Assembly (NCBI RefSeq): GCF_001039355.2
Contig: NW_019774903.1
Span: forward strand, 72,526 to 134,525
Length of the DNA stretch: 62,000 nt
Source of the DNA: Lingula anatina
Taxonomy: Eukaryota; Brachiopoda; Lingulata; Lingulida; Lingulidae
Reading direction: 5' to 3'
Under the pieces are notes generated by a model. That model had not been told where the DNA came from. It saw only the letters and a list, made by a program, of their open reading frames with translations, and did not search any database. This document shows positions 46,270 through 50,379 of this stretch, in pieces. The position numbers were made by a program, and so were the translations under genes. Position 1 is the first letter of the stretch; each line of letters starts with the position of its first letter.

Positions 46270-46764
46270 ACGCTCGTGCATGCATTATAACCCCCCTCTT
46301 TAAAGTCTATAGAAGTCGCACCCCTAACATTTTGCGCATTAATTAATACCTACGCCTACGCTCCCCCCCCCCCCCCCTCCAACGCTTTCCAATTTATCAC
46401 ACGTTCCGAAACCTTTTTTCAAGCCTACAGCTAAATAAACGGTAATTATAGGATATTTACCGGTCCATAAAGCTATGAGAAATACATCATAATCATTACT
46501 ATCAGCTAAGAACTGTCATATTTGGTCTATAACCAGCATTAATACGAAGCGCGTTCACTCATAACTCAACACTGCAACCCCAGGGTTATTCGAGCAGCGC
46601 CAAGGTGACATATAGCCCCCCTGAGGAGGTGTATCTCCTCACATCCAAGCAGAACTGGCGGTTCTGAAACACAGTGTATGCGAGCTATGTAAGTGCAGCC
46701 TTACCGTTCGTAGAAACGAGACATCATCCTGTTCGGATTTCCCACTCTCGGCGGCATCGGCCAT
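428..46764 (-). CDS. RYR: Ryanodine receptor, 5' part (24 exons, residues 1-1010; 3' end off the left edge)
   Basis: Ryanodine receptors are homotetrameric Ca2+ release channels of the endoplasmic/sarcoplasmic reticulum. Hand splicing of 24 minus-strand exons with GT/AG borders and compatible phases gives 3,030 coding bases with no stop (1,010 codons). In order the protein shows the N-terminal IP3R/RyR domain (about 12-215), MIR region (about 218-400), RIH domain (about 440-650), first SPRY domain (about 655-805), first RyR repeat (about 860-950) and the start of the second (from about 970). All of this is cytoplasmic in known RyRs; pore helices are not in the window. Diagnostic peptides include [46 protein letters not shown] and [19 protein letters not shown]. 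Introns range from 112 bp (6169-6280) to 27.4 kb (intron 1). No exon is missing relative to the vertebrate order as I recall it. Whether it is the only RyR of the organism cannot be judged here. Confidence 0.96.
1043..1179. mobile_element. Palindromic element, family A copy 1
   Basis: Inverted termini GCTGCATTaAGAACAG and CTGTTCTGAATGCAGC enclose about 110 bases that include CCATATTTGACC and GACTAGTC. The same arrangement recurs at 18148, 20119 and 34971. It has no ORF, so it looks like a non-autonomous DNA transposon (MITE-like). Lies in RyR intron 23. Confidence 0.7.
1978..2061 (-). CDS. RYR: RyR exon 23, residues 929-957
   Basis: 84 bases, acceptor CATTTCAG, donor GTAAGTC. Encodes TLLALGYHI and LKTLKLPN, matching TLLALGCHVG...LKKTKLPK. 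Too short to stand out as an ORF, but phase and position fit exactly. A 75-bp tandem repeat lies just 5' of it. Confidence 0.9.
2088..2313. repeat. Three-copy tandem repeat of about 75 bp in RyR intron 22
   Basis: Three imperfect direct copies (about 2088-2164, 2165-2239, 2240-2313) each contain AAACTAAATA, then GCATTATCACACATGC or a variant, and end in a purine-rich GAAGGGGCCC-type block. It sits between exons 22 and 23. Confidence 0.75.
2365..2468 (-). CDS. RYR: RyR exon 22, residues 895-929, first RyR repeat
   Basis: 104 bases, acceptor TTGTTGCAG, donor GTAACTAG. Encodes [20 protein letters not shown] and YETLR, matching [20 protein letters not shown]. The opening ATG is an internal methionine, not a start. 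Confidence 0.95.
2884..2988 (-). CDS. RYR: RyR exon 21, residues 860-894, first RyR repeat
   Basis: 35 codons, phase 0 at both ends, acceptor GTTAAATAG, donor GTAGTTTG. Encodes [20 protein letters not shown], near-identical to vertebrate [20 protein letters not shown]. Confidence 0.96.
3233..3440 (-). CDS. RYR: RyR exon 20, residues 790-859
   Basis: 208 bases, acceptor CATGCTCAG, donor GTAAGTAG, ends phase 0. Encodes [37 protein letters not shown] and [10 protein letters not shown], leading into the first RyR repeat. Confidence 0.96.
3824..4013 (-). CDS. RYR: RyR exon 19, residues 727-790, first SPRY domain
   Basis: 190 bases, acceptor TTGTTTCAG, donor GTGTGTG. Encodes [20 protein letters not shown] and [16 protein letters not shown], the second half of the SPRY fold. 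Stopping at the AG before GTGTGTG keeps the alignment with vertebrate RyR gap-free. Confidence 0.95.
4420..4658 (-). CDS. RYR: RyR exon 18, residues 647-727, first SPRY domain
   Basis: 239 bases, acceptor TATTTTCAG, donor GTAAGTTAG. Encodes [29 protein letters not shown] and [18 protein letters not shown], the core of the first RyR SPRY domain. Confidence 0.97.
4814..4947 (-). CDS. RYR: RyR exon 17, residues 603-647, RIH domain
   Basis: 134 bases, acceptor GTTTTTATAG, donor GTGAGG. Encodes [20 protein letters not shown] and [11 protein letters not shown], matching [20 protein letters not shown]. Confidence 0.96.
5236..5456 (-). CDS. RYR: RyR exon 16, residues 529-602, RIH domain
   Basis: 221 bases, acceptor ATACTTCAG, donor GTATATCAC, ends phase 0. 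Encodes [43 protein letters not shown] and [13 protein letters not shown], a strong RIH match. Confidence 0.96.
6033..6168 (-). CDS. RYR: RyR exon 15, residues 484-529, RIH domain
   Basis: 136 bases, acceptor TTCATTTTAG, donor GTAAGGAA. Encodes [16 protein letters not shown], matching FAEFAGEEAAESWKEI. The intron on its 5' side is the shortest of the gene (112 bp). Confidence 0.95.
6281..6345 (-). CDS. RYR: RyR exon 14, residues 462-483, RIH domain
   Basis: 65 bases, acceptor CTTTTACAG, donor GTAAGAAAAG, ends phase 0. Encodes [20 protein letters not shown], almost identical to vertebrate RyR. Confidence 0.95.
6697..6821 (-). CDS. RYR: RyR exon 13, residues 420-462
   Basis: 125 bases, acceptor TGTCTTCAG, donor GTATAA. 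Encodes [19 protein letters not shown], matching VILSLQDLIIYFEPPSED. The preceding loop, where mammals have a proline/glycine-rich stretch, is different here ([12 protein letters not shown]). Confidence 0.93.
7162..7283 (-). CDS. RYR: RyR exon 12, residues 380-420
   Basis: 122 bases, acceptor TTTTGCAG, donor GTAAGTTCC. Encodes [20 protein letters not shown] and QSLFHRFIK, the link between the MIR region and the helical RIH solenoid. Confidence 0.95.
8585..8665. repeat. Minisatellite with 14-base unit GCATGAATGTGTGT
   Basis: Several direct copies of GCATGAATGTGTGT grade into GCATGCATGTGTGT. Located in the intron immediately after RyR exon 11; the ORF crossing it on the minus strand is low-complexity read-through. 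Confidence 0.8.
8723..8890 (-). CDS. RYR: RyR exon 11, residues 324-379, MIR region
   Basis: 56 codons, phase 0 at both ends, acceptor TTGTTGCAG, donor GTAAAAG. Encodes [18 protein letters not shown] and TGLWLSY, matching the last MIR repeat. The intron just downstream contains a GCATGAATGTGTGT minisatellite near 8590-8665. Confidence 0.95.
9343..9499 (-). CDS. RYR: RyR exon 10, residues 271-323, MIR region
   Basis: 157 bases, acceptor TTTTCAG, donor GTAGGTAG, ends phase 0. Encodes [18 protein letters not shown], a MIR repeat (vertebrate form VRHVTTGQYLALTEDQG). Confidence 0.95.
9845..9894. repeat. (GA)n microsatellite
   Basis: An uninterrupted GA dinucleotide run of about 50 bases in the intron between RyR exons 9 and 10. 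Confidence 0.9.
11158..11232 (-). CDS. RYR: RyR exon 9, residues 246-271, MIR region
   Basis: 75 bases, acceptor CATTTCAG, donor GTAAGTTG. Encodes [17 protein letters not shown], nearly identical to the vertebrate counterpart. Confidence 0.95.
12149..12440. repeat. Degenerate minisatellite, AAGTATTTAAAATAATGGT-like units
   Basis: Roughly 45-55 base units built around AAGTATTTAAAATAATGG and CAAATTTCCATAC-type segments recur with heavy divergence up to a few bases before RyR exon 8. Unit borders are approximate. Confidence 0.5.
12465..12558 (-). CDS. RYR: RyR exon 8, residues 215-246, MIR region
   Basis: 94 bases, acceptor TTTACCCAG, donor GTAAAA. Encodes [20 protein letters not shown], the conserved entry of the MIR (beta-trefoil) region. 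Confidence 0.95.
12904..13000 (-). CDS. RYR: RyR exon 7, residues 183-215
   Basis: 97 bases, acceptor TTCTTGTAG, donor GTAAGT. Encodes [16 protein letters not shown], corresponding to ASFMQTLWNMNPICS of vertebrate RyR1. Confidence 0.94.
14185..14297 (-). CDS. RYR: RyR exon 6, residues 145-182
   Basis: 113 bases between TGTTTCAG and GTAAGTTGG. Encodes the almost invariant [20 protein letters not shown] and [15 protein letters not shown], the hallmark of the N-terminal IP3R/RyR domain. This is among the strongest family matches in the window. Confidence 0.97.
14515..14590 (-). CDS. RYR: RyR exon 5, residues 120-145 (codon 145 split)
   Basis: 76 bases, starts phase 0 after TTTTTAG and ends one base into codon 145 before GTACAC. 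Encodes [20 protein letters not shown]; a few residues shorter than mammalian RyR around the serine run. Confidence 0.94.
14836..14907 (-). CDS. RYR: RyR exon 4, residues 96-119
   Basis: 24 codons, phase 0 at both ends, TTTTCAG acceptor and GTAAG donor. Encodes [20 protein letters not shown], matching the RyR segment TLLYGHAILLRHAHSRM. Confidence 0.95.
14988..15208. mobile_element. Palindromic element, family E copy 1
   Basis: Starts GGGCTCATTCCCATTGAAAC and ends with its inverted copy GTTTCAATGGGAATGAGCCC. The inner arms (ACTCCATGGGGACTC and GATTCCCCACAGAGT) also pair weakly. Related ends lie at about 16795 and at 42606-42727. No coding capacity. Confidence 0.75.
16367..16408. repeat. (TG)n followed by a G run
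   Basis: A TG dinucleotide run grades into about 18 nearly pure G bases in RyR intron 3. Homopolymers like this also fringe several duplicated blocks in the TLR region. Confidence 0.85.
16496..16710. mobile_element. Palindromic element, family B copy 1
   Basis: Left arm TTTTAGATCGATCTATCCCC and right arm CCCAGGGAGTTAGGTCGATC flank a centre containing CGCCTACTACAAGCTGTAAG and GGTAATTAAC. Other copies are at 24989 (opposite orientation) and 45658. Inside RyR intron 3, no ORF. Confidence 0.75.
16953..17209. mobile_element. Palindromic element, family C copy 1
   Basis: Ends are TGGGTTCCCATACCC-like and AGAATGGTCC-like. The centre is a strong hairpin: CCTACTGAAGCTG, a short AT-rich spacer with GTTAATTAC, then CAGCTTCAGTAGG. 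A second copy at 25222 also sits directly beside a family B element. Confidence 0.7.
17235..17444. mobile_element. Palindromic element, family F
   Basis: Inverted termini CCCCTTTACACTGGACG and CATCCAGTGTAAAGGGGG, about 210 bases, no ORF. It ends about 30 bases from RyR exon 3. Only one copy was recognised in this window. Confidence 0.7.
17475..17573 (-). CDS. RYR: RyR exon 3, residues 63-95
   Basis: 33 codons between TTATCAG and GTAAGAG, phase 0 at both ends. Encodes [20 protein letters not shown], the helical stretch of N-terminal domain A. The following intron (14908-17474) is full of palindromic elements. Confidence 0.95.
18148..18321. mobile_element. Palindromic element, family A copy 2, inserted in a minisatellite
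   Basis: Termini GGCTGCTTTCAGAACAG and CTGTTCTGAATGTAGCC, inner motifs GACTAACTAGTC and CCATATTTGACC. Direct repeats with TTTCAGTCCTCAgAATAAGA flank it on both sides (about 18085-18147 and 18340-18460), so it appears to interrupt a pre-existing tandem array. Confidence 0.7.
19215..19340 (-). CDS. RYR: RyR exon 2, residues 21-62
   Basis: Flanked by TTTCAG and GTAAGTAAG, phase 0 at both ends, 42 codons. Carries the highly conserved [14 protein letters not shown] segment of the N-terminal IP3R/RyR domain. It lies 27.4 kb downstream of exon 1. Confidence 0.95.
20119..20300. mobile_element. Palindromic element, family A copy 3
   Basis: Termini GCATTCAGAACAGCAGACTA and CTGCTGTTCTGAATACA, inner CCATATTTGATCC. 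Lies in RyR intron 1, about 0.8 kb after its 3' boundary with exon 2. Confidence 0.7.
21509..21587. repeat. (AT)n microsatellite
   Basis: About 79 bases of pure AT alternation in RyR intron 1, read through by a spurious tyrosine/isoleucine ORF. Confidence 0.95.
22645..22760 (+). repeat. Possible tRNA-derived SINE remnant
   Basis: TGGCTCAGCGA at 22660-22670 resembles a Pol III A box and GTTCAAGTCC at 22732-22741 resembles a B box. Their spacing is about 72 bases start to start, longer than in most tRNAs. tRNA-derived SINEs are known in sea urchins. No second copy was seen in the window, so this stays tentative. Confidence 0.3.
24989..25206. mobile_element. Palindromic element, family B copy 2 (inverted)
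   Basis: Reverse-complement arrangement of the 16496 copy: CTAACTCCCTGGGGGTTCAT near the left, then CTTGTAGTAGGCGGGACGGA, then GGGGATAGATCGATCTAAAA near the right. A family C element begins only about 15 bases after it. Confidence 0.75.
25222..25463. mobile_element. Palindromic element, family C copy 2
   Basis: Same order as the 16953 copy: TGGGTTTCCATACCT, GGGGTTTGTCGCTAAATTG, CACCTACTGAAGCTGCTAAA, central TTAATTACCCC, ACATCTAAGCCACTTAA, then GCGAGAATCCCCTC and GATCGATCCACAG. No ORF. Confidence 0.7.
26607..26831 (-). mobile_element. 5'-truncated non-LTR retrotransposon, 3' end of the RT-containing ORF
   Basis: On the minus strand, about 50 codons carry [19 protein letters not shown] followed by [20 protein letters not shown], the familiar C-terminal tail of non-LTR endonuclease/reverse transcriptase proteins (a GRPRxxW motif, then the DRxxW..LV block). 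A TGA stop follows. Directly after it comes a (TGA)n microsatellite at 26607-26628, as expected of a simple-repeat 3' tail made during target-primed insertion. Everything upstream of the tail is missing, so it is a dead-on-arrival fragment. Confidence 0.75.
27860..28027. mobile_element. Palindromic element, family G (hAT-like ends)
   Basis: Ends CAGGGGCGGAT and ATCCGCCCCTG, flanked on both sides by ACTCT, a possible 5-base target duplication. Internal GAAGACGGTCA-type motifs recur in both orientations. CAGGG-type inverted ends with GGCGGAT are common in hAT-derived non-autonomous elements; assignment is tentative because hAT duplications are usually 8 bp. A partial relative lies at 29303-29394. 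Confidence 0.65.
29303..29394. mobile_element. Fragment of family G element
   Basis: GTGGATCCGGAGATATTTTC followed by TGTTGATCCATTCTCCATTT matches the reverse complement of the right half of the 27860 element. The other half is missing. Confidence 0.6.
32010..32158. mobile_element. Palindromic element, family H
   Basis: Arms GTAACTCGAAAGCATCGCGA (from 32017) and GCAATGCTTTCGAGTTAC (to 32151) are inverted repeats with about 85 bases between them. No ORF. One copy in the window. Confidence 0.65.
34971..35145. mobile_element. Palindromic element, family A copy 4 (best preserved)
   Basis: Arms ACATTCAGAACAGTGGACTA and AGTCCACTGTTCTGAATGCA, then GTCAAATATGGC and CCATATTTGACC, give a long near-perfect hairpin. 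The copy is preceded by a CT-dinucleotide run. Confidence 0.8.
41000..41061. repeat. (AC)n microsatellite
   Basis: AC dinucleotide run, interrupted a few times by GC or AT steps, in RyR intron 1. Confidence 0.9.
41687..41741. repeat. (AAT)n microsatellite
   Basis: About 18 trinucleotide units; a nearby G run at about 41848-41866 makes the adjacent ORF spurious. Confidence 0.9.
42606..42727. mobile_element. Family E element, right part
   Basis: GACTCTTGCTGAATGCAATG then TTGAATCAATGTACATAGAA and ATTGGGAATGAGCCC match the inner and right end of the 14988 element. A left-end-like AATTCCCATTGAAG lies at 42027, so either the copy carries a 0.5-kb insertion or two fragments are close together. Confidence 0.6.
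44388..44420. repeat. (CA)n microsatellite
   Basis: Pure CA dinucleotide run in RyR intron 1. Confidence 0.9.
45658..45875. mobile_element. Palindromic element, family B copy 3
   Basis: CTATTCCCATAGATTTTAGA at the left and ATCTATGGAAATAGGG at the right form the outer inverted ends. The core ATCTATCCCCGCGGGGAGTC and CCCAGGGAGTTAGGTCGATC is nearly identical to the 16496 copy. It lies in RyR intron 1 about 0.8 kb from exon 1. Confidence 0.78.
45868..46090. mobile_element. Palindromic element, family D, adjoining family B copy 3
   Basis: GTGGGATCAGC and GATGATCCCACT, ACACGCCTCCATGAGCAG and GCTGCTTGAGGAGGCATGTC are inverted pairs around a centre with TAATTACCCCC. It has the same plan as families B and C (paired arms, AATTA-containing centre, GAGAATCCCCC block) but a different sequence. 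Confidence 0.6.
46235..46268. repeat. (TG)n microsatellite
   Basis: TG run in RyR intron 1, followed at about 46362-46376 by a C homopolymer; together they lie 0.3-0.5 kb from exon 1. Confidence 0.9.
46705..46764 (-). CDS. RYR: RyR exon 1, start codon, residues 1-20
   Basis: Starts with ATG at 46764 in strong context (A at -3, G at +4) and encodes [20 protein letters not shown], ending phase 0 before [14 protein letters not shown] matches the conserved vertebrate N-terminal DEVQFLRT; the segment before it is about five residues longer than mammalian RyR1 as I recall it. The start is well supported because the next exon continues the family pattern. Confidence 0.93.
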
Positions 46765-46900
46765 GATCGCCGCTTCTTCTTACAAAAAAGCGTGTTCCTT
46801 CAGTCGGCTCGTTAATGCTCCCAAGAGGCAGGCACAAGGCACTCCATCGTCGCGTGAGGCCAGCGGTCCTCTCACAGAAAATATAACACTGCGCAGCCAA
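46765..46900 (-). promoter_or_regulatory. RyR 5' leader and putative promoter
   Basis: A TATATTTT motif lies at 46878-46885, about 115 bases before the ATG, less AT-rich than the surrounding intron. An upstream ATG at 46847 (A at -3, G at +4) opens an 11-codon reading frame that stops at 46812, before the RyR start. If transcription starts 25-30 bases after the TATA-like motif, this upstream ATG would be very near the cap. No transcript data are available, so the start site is a guess. Confidence 0.4.
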
Positions 46901-47791
46901 CAGGTGAAGCTGTTAGGACCAAATCAACCTTGCTTTCATATATTTTGGGCCCTTCGAATATTTGAGCAACCTCCCTCTATTTTTGATCAATCGGGTAATT
47001 TGATGCCTCTTACTTATTTCTCATGGCATTGCTCGCCCGCTGAGTGTATGTTATTTCTAGGAGGTTGCTATACAAAGCGTCTTCACGTGATAACAGAACG
47101 CAATAGAGCATCATTTATTAATACTGTCTCGACAGCGATCAACTGATGAATCTACCACACGGATCAATATGCTTCGCGTTCTAAGAGACGCAAGGTAGAC
47201 ATTTGTAGCGCCTTCTATTGGGAAACTCTGAAATTGTTCTCTCACAAAAAATGATGGCGAATCTCAATCAGTTAAAAGATATTAAAACTCCGATTAAAAA
47301 AATGCAAAACGTCTGCTTTTATGACAGATTTGCGAGTAAAATATAGGACTTTTCCGCCCTGCCATATAAAGATTATGATGAGGAAAACTAATACCTTTTT
47401 AACTATATATAGGCCCACAACGTGCACTATTATCTCGCATTCAATTTATTATTTTACAGTTTTTTATCTTTACTAATTATTTTAGTTATTGACTGAGCTT
47501 TCATGTTTGATTTCCCCCTCCCCTTCCCCGTACAAATATTTTGAAAATCCGAAATAAGCGTTGAACGTATGGGAGTCCAACTTATAATGCGTTAGTTGAG
47601 AAATGCCCATCCACTAACGCAACCCAGCACAATCAATATCAATGCAGCGAACGCAAATAAGTCACTCGATTCCAATTTATTTCAAAACGAAGTAGACCAA
47701 AGCAGATATTACATGGAGAATCAGCTAAATAAATAAGGTGCATGTTCTGCTGGTAAAAAGGCCATTCTGTGTCACCAACACTTTCAAACAA
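46901..47791. other. Intergenic DNA between RyR and the first TLR
   Basis: About 0.9 kb with no supported gene. It holds the 3' flank of the TLR (AATAAA on the minus strand at 47676-47681 and 47445-47450) and the distal upstream region of RyR. The short ORF reading left to right from 46763 is antisense to the RyR leader and has no recognisable domain. Confidence 0.7.
47676..47681 (-). terminator. Candidate polyadenylation signal of the first TLR
   Basis: AATAAA on the minus strand 110 bases after the TAG stop; a second AATAAA is at 47445-47450. Which one is used cannot be told from sequence. Confidence 0.5.
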
Positions 47792-50320
47792 CTAACAGTT
47801 GCTCTTTCTTTTCAGGACCAATCTTAGCTTTTTCCAAAATAAATCCTGCTCATCTTCGCGTTCAGACCACTCTAAATAACTTTTTGACTTAAACAAATGA
47901 AACAAGGTGTCATTCATTTCACGAAATGGGATGTCCTCTAACAAAATTAGAACAAGAACGTCTTTACCCTCTTCAAACAAACGCATGCGCGCCATTTTCA
48001 TTTCAAAGTAACACCAGTTGCTACGCACGAAATTTCGGGTTATAACCAAAACTGTTTTTCTGCTTTGTGAGATGGATTGGATAATGTTTTCCTCGATGTC
48101 TTCACCAGGTAGGAAATCACGATGATGAAGACATAAACGGAGTTGGTCTTCCTCGGCTTCTGCGTCTTCTAGCTTGGGTCGCAGTTGTCTGTACACCCAC
48201 TTGTAGTCTTCCTTGCTGAAGGCCACAAAGGCGTCAAACTGATGCCTATCATCCCCGCGAACTTCTTCGTATTCTTTGCGTCTTATTCGTAATTTATAAA
48301 AGAAATACTTAATTTCCCACCTGAATCTGTAATATACCGCAGACGCCACAACAGTAACAATAACGAGTGAAACAAGAATTGACACCAGGGTCAAAGTAAG
48401 GTGAGAAGCGCATGTGACTTTCAGATATCCAACGATTGCATCAAGTTCTTTTATACTAACGATGCTTCCATTCTTTAGAGTGCAATGATAGTCATCTTGA
48501 TCGACAAAATGCACTTTTGTTATTTGCATCCAGACGAAAAATTGTTCAGTCTCACAAATGCACTGCAACGGATTTCCCGCCAAATTTACGCCCACATCTG
48601 CCAATATTTCTTGGGATTGGACGTCGTCTAATACAGATCTCATTTTGGCATTCAGAGAGTCAAGTTTATTGTAGGCGAGATCCAAGAAAGATATGTTTTT
48701 CAGGTTTAAAGTTAGTCCTTCCGAAGTAAGATAATTGTTTCTCAATACCACGGTCTCTAGTTTGGTATTACGGTCAAACAAAGCTGGGGATACCTTTTCC
48801 ATTTCATTGGAAGATAAATCCACGTACATCAAATTGACGAGCCACCGAAAAGGACTTGGGTATGAACCATTTGTTATAGTGTCAGAATGTCCGAGTTTAT
48901 TATTCTGCAGATGTAAAAATTGTGTTGTAGAAAAATTATATAAGAACGTCTTGCTGATTTTTGAGCAGCCGTTACCTGAGAGGTCGAGGGTACGCATCTT
49001 TTGAAACGAGTTATCAACTACTTCCCATGGTCCATTCCATTGATAGAAATTATTGTTTGATAAGTTTAGAAACTTGAGAGACTTAGTGTTATGAACAATA
49101 ATGTGGTTGAGCGGATATTGTAATTTGTTGTTATTTAAATCGGCTACCTCTAAATTTGGGGGCCCAACAATATTAAATGTGTACTCCCCACGTCGGAATT
49201 GCCGTTTAAACTGTACCTCAGGTTTAGATCTAGATGTCCAGCTCCAGTTGAGGTACTTCAGGTGTTGCAAATTACTTAAGTCATACGCTGGCTTGAGTGC
49301 GTTAAGGAATGTGTTGTCAGCAAGCGAGAGGGTTTCTAAATGTTCCACGTACACGTGCGTGTTTGGTTCAAGATCTGATATGAAATTAGTGTCGAGAGTT
49401 AAATGTTTTAATGTAGTAATGTTCTGGAGATAATGAAAAACACGGCTACTGTACAACATGTAAGTTCTATCTTCTGGAGAAGTTGTTGCATTCAATATCA
49501 GTCGCTCTAATGATGAATTTTGCAATCCATAAAAAACACCTGCAAGTCTTTTTAATCCAAGATATTTGTTACCTGAAAGATCAAGAGTCTTGATCGTTGG
49601 TAGAAAGCTGAAAGTGAAGTTATCGATCTTATACAGTTCACAAAACGCTAGATCCAGATGCTCTAATTGGGAATAACGTAAATTGTAAAAAACCTTTTTG
49701 CTTAACTTCTTTAGGCTACAGCGTCCGTTATCTCCAGAAAAGTCCAATAAACGCAACGTTTTAAGAGAAGCGAATCCAGGTCCCAAAACCGAATTCTCCA
49801 TATTTAGTCCGTCCAGATATAGTTCTTTTAAATCCGTCAGGTCTTTGAAGGCTGCGTCAGGATAGTTTTCTTTAGGTTTCGGGTAACGGTTGGTGTTGTT
49901 TTTTAGGTCTAACCAATGTAATTGGGACAGGTTTTTAAAAACACCTCGAGGAAATGACTCGTAATCCATGTGTAAGTAGTTAGATCGTAGATTCAACACT
50001 CGTAAATTAGGGACGTCTACAAATGCACCCAACTCCAGTGATCCTATGCGATTGTCCGACAGGTTTAGGCGATTAAGATTACGAAGATGGGCGAAATTAC
50101 CCGACCTTATCCTTGAGATTCGATTGTACGATAAATCGATCGCCGTGACATTGGCTGGGAAGTCAGTTGGAACGCCGTGAAGCTTCTTACCCGAACAGTT
50201 GTAGATGACATCTTGGCTCAGTGGGTTAATGTGAATGGAACAATTATGGTAAGTATGATGCGGTCGCCAAGCCAGTGACATCGTGATGAAAACTAGCACA
50301 ATTACGAGTCGGCACAACAT
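47792..50320 (-). CDS. Toll-like receptor, intact single exon (842 aa)
   Basis: Type I membrane pattern-recognition receptor; its cytoplasmic TIR domain is expected to recruit MyD88-type adaptors. Residues 1-18 are a hydrophobic signal peptide. An LRRNT-like cysteine pair (27, 42) precedes about 20 leucine-rich repeats with many N-glycosylation sequons. One C-terminal LRRCT (583-637, cysteines at 587, 589, 613, 637), a helix at about 641-664 and a TIR domain at 693-840 follow. TIR boxes are FDAFVAFS, RDFLPGED and FW. There is no internal LRRCT/LRRNT pair, so it is the single-cysteine-cluster (vertebrate-like) type common in sea urchins. The frame stays open 13 codons further upstream, but without another ATG. 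The ATG at 50320 aligns with the neighbouring TLR start and lies 59 nt after a TATA box. Ligand unknown. Confidence 0.95.
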   Translation of the reverse strand: MLCRLVIVLVFITMSLAWRPHHTYHNCSIHINPLSQDVIYNCSGKKLHGVPTDFPANVTAIDLSYNRISRIRSGNFAHLRNLNRLNLSDNRIGSLELGAFVDVPNLRVLNLRSNYLHMDYESFPRGVFKNLSQLHWLDLKNNTNRYPKPKENYPDAAFKDLTDLKELYLDGLNMENSVLGPGFASLKTLRLLDFSGDNGRCSLKKLSKKVFYNLRYSQLEHLDLAFCELYKIDNFTFSFLPTIKTLDLSGNKYLGLKRLAGVFYGLQNSSLERLILNATTSPEDRTYMLYSSRVFHYLQNITTLKHLTLDTNFISDLEPNTHVYVEHLETLSLADNTFLNALKPAYDLSNLQHLKYLNWSWTSRSKPEVQFKRQFRRGEYTFNIVGPPNLEVADLNNNKLQYPLNHIIVHNTKSLKFLNLSNNNFYQWNGPWEVVDNSFQKMRTLDLSGNGCSKISKTFLYNFSTTQFLHLQNNKLGHSDTITNGSYPSPFRWLVNLMYVDLSSNEMEKVSPALFDRNTKLETVVLRNNYLTSEGLTLNLKNISFLDLAYNKLDSLNAKMRSVLDDVQSQEILADVGVNLAGNPLQCICETEQFFVWMQITKVHFVDQDDYHCTLKNGSIVSIKELDAIVGYLKVTCASHLTLTLVSILVSLVIVTVVASAVYYRFRWEIKYFFYKLRIRRKEYEEVRGDDRHQFDAFVAFSKEDYKWVYRQLRPKLEDAEAEEDQLRLCLHHRDFLPGEDIEENIIQSISQSRKTVLVITRNFVRSNWCYFEMKMARMRLFEEGKDVLVLILLEDIPFREMNDTLFHLFKSKSYLEWSEREDEQDLFWKKLRLVLKRKSNC

Positions 50321-50371
50321 GCTGAATGTCGTAGAGTGTGACAGAAATCTCGTTTTCAACGAGCGATCCTT

Positions 50372-50379
50372 TTCTTATA
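50372..50379 (-). promoter_or_regulatory. TATA box of the first TLR
   Basis: TATAAGAA on the minus strand, first T 59 bases before the ATG at 50320. The second TLR has TATAAAAG at the same distance, and the DNA between TATA and ATG aligns, which supports both as core promoters with very short leaders. Confidence 0.65.

Larger units (their letters stand above)
19341..46704 (-). other. RyR intron 1 (27.4 kb), repeat-rich, no supported gene
   Basis: The first intron separates the 20-codon first exon from exon 2. I found no exon-like or gene-like coding stretch in it on either strand; the ORFs are short and without recognisable domains apart from a retroelement tail near 26.7 kb. It contains palindromic elements (20119, 24989, 25222, 27860, 32010, 34971, 42606, 45658, 45868), microsatellites and homopolymer runs. 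Enhancers or non-coding RNAs cannot be excluded by eye. Confidence 0.85.

Noticed and set aside
46763-47146. A 127-codon ORF on the plus strand opposite the RyR leader
   Set aside because: No recognisable domain. It is antisense to the RyR 5' end and promoter, and its length is expected in the more GC-rich sequence there.
50321-50359. A longer first TLR beginning 13 codons upstream (855 codons)
   Set aside because: The extra codons open with TTG, not ATG. They have no counterpart in the second TLR, and the TATA spacing places the transcript start inside this stretch.
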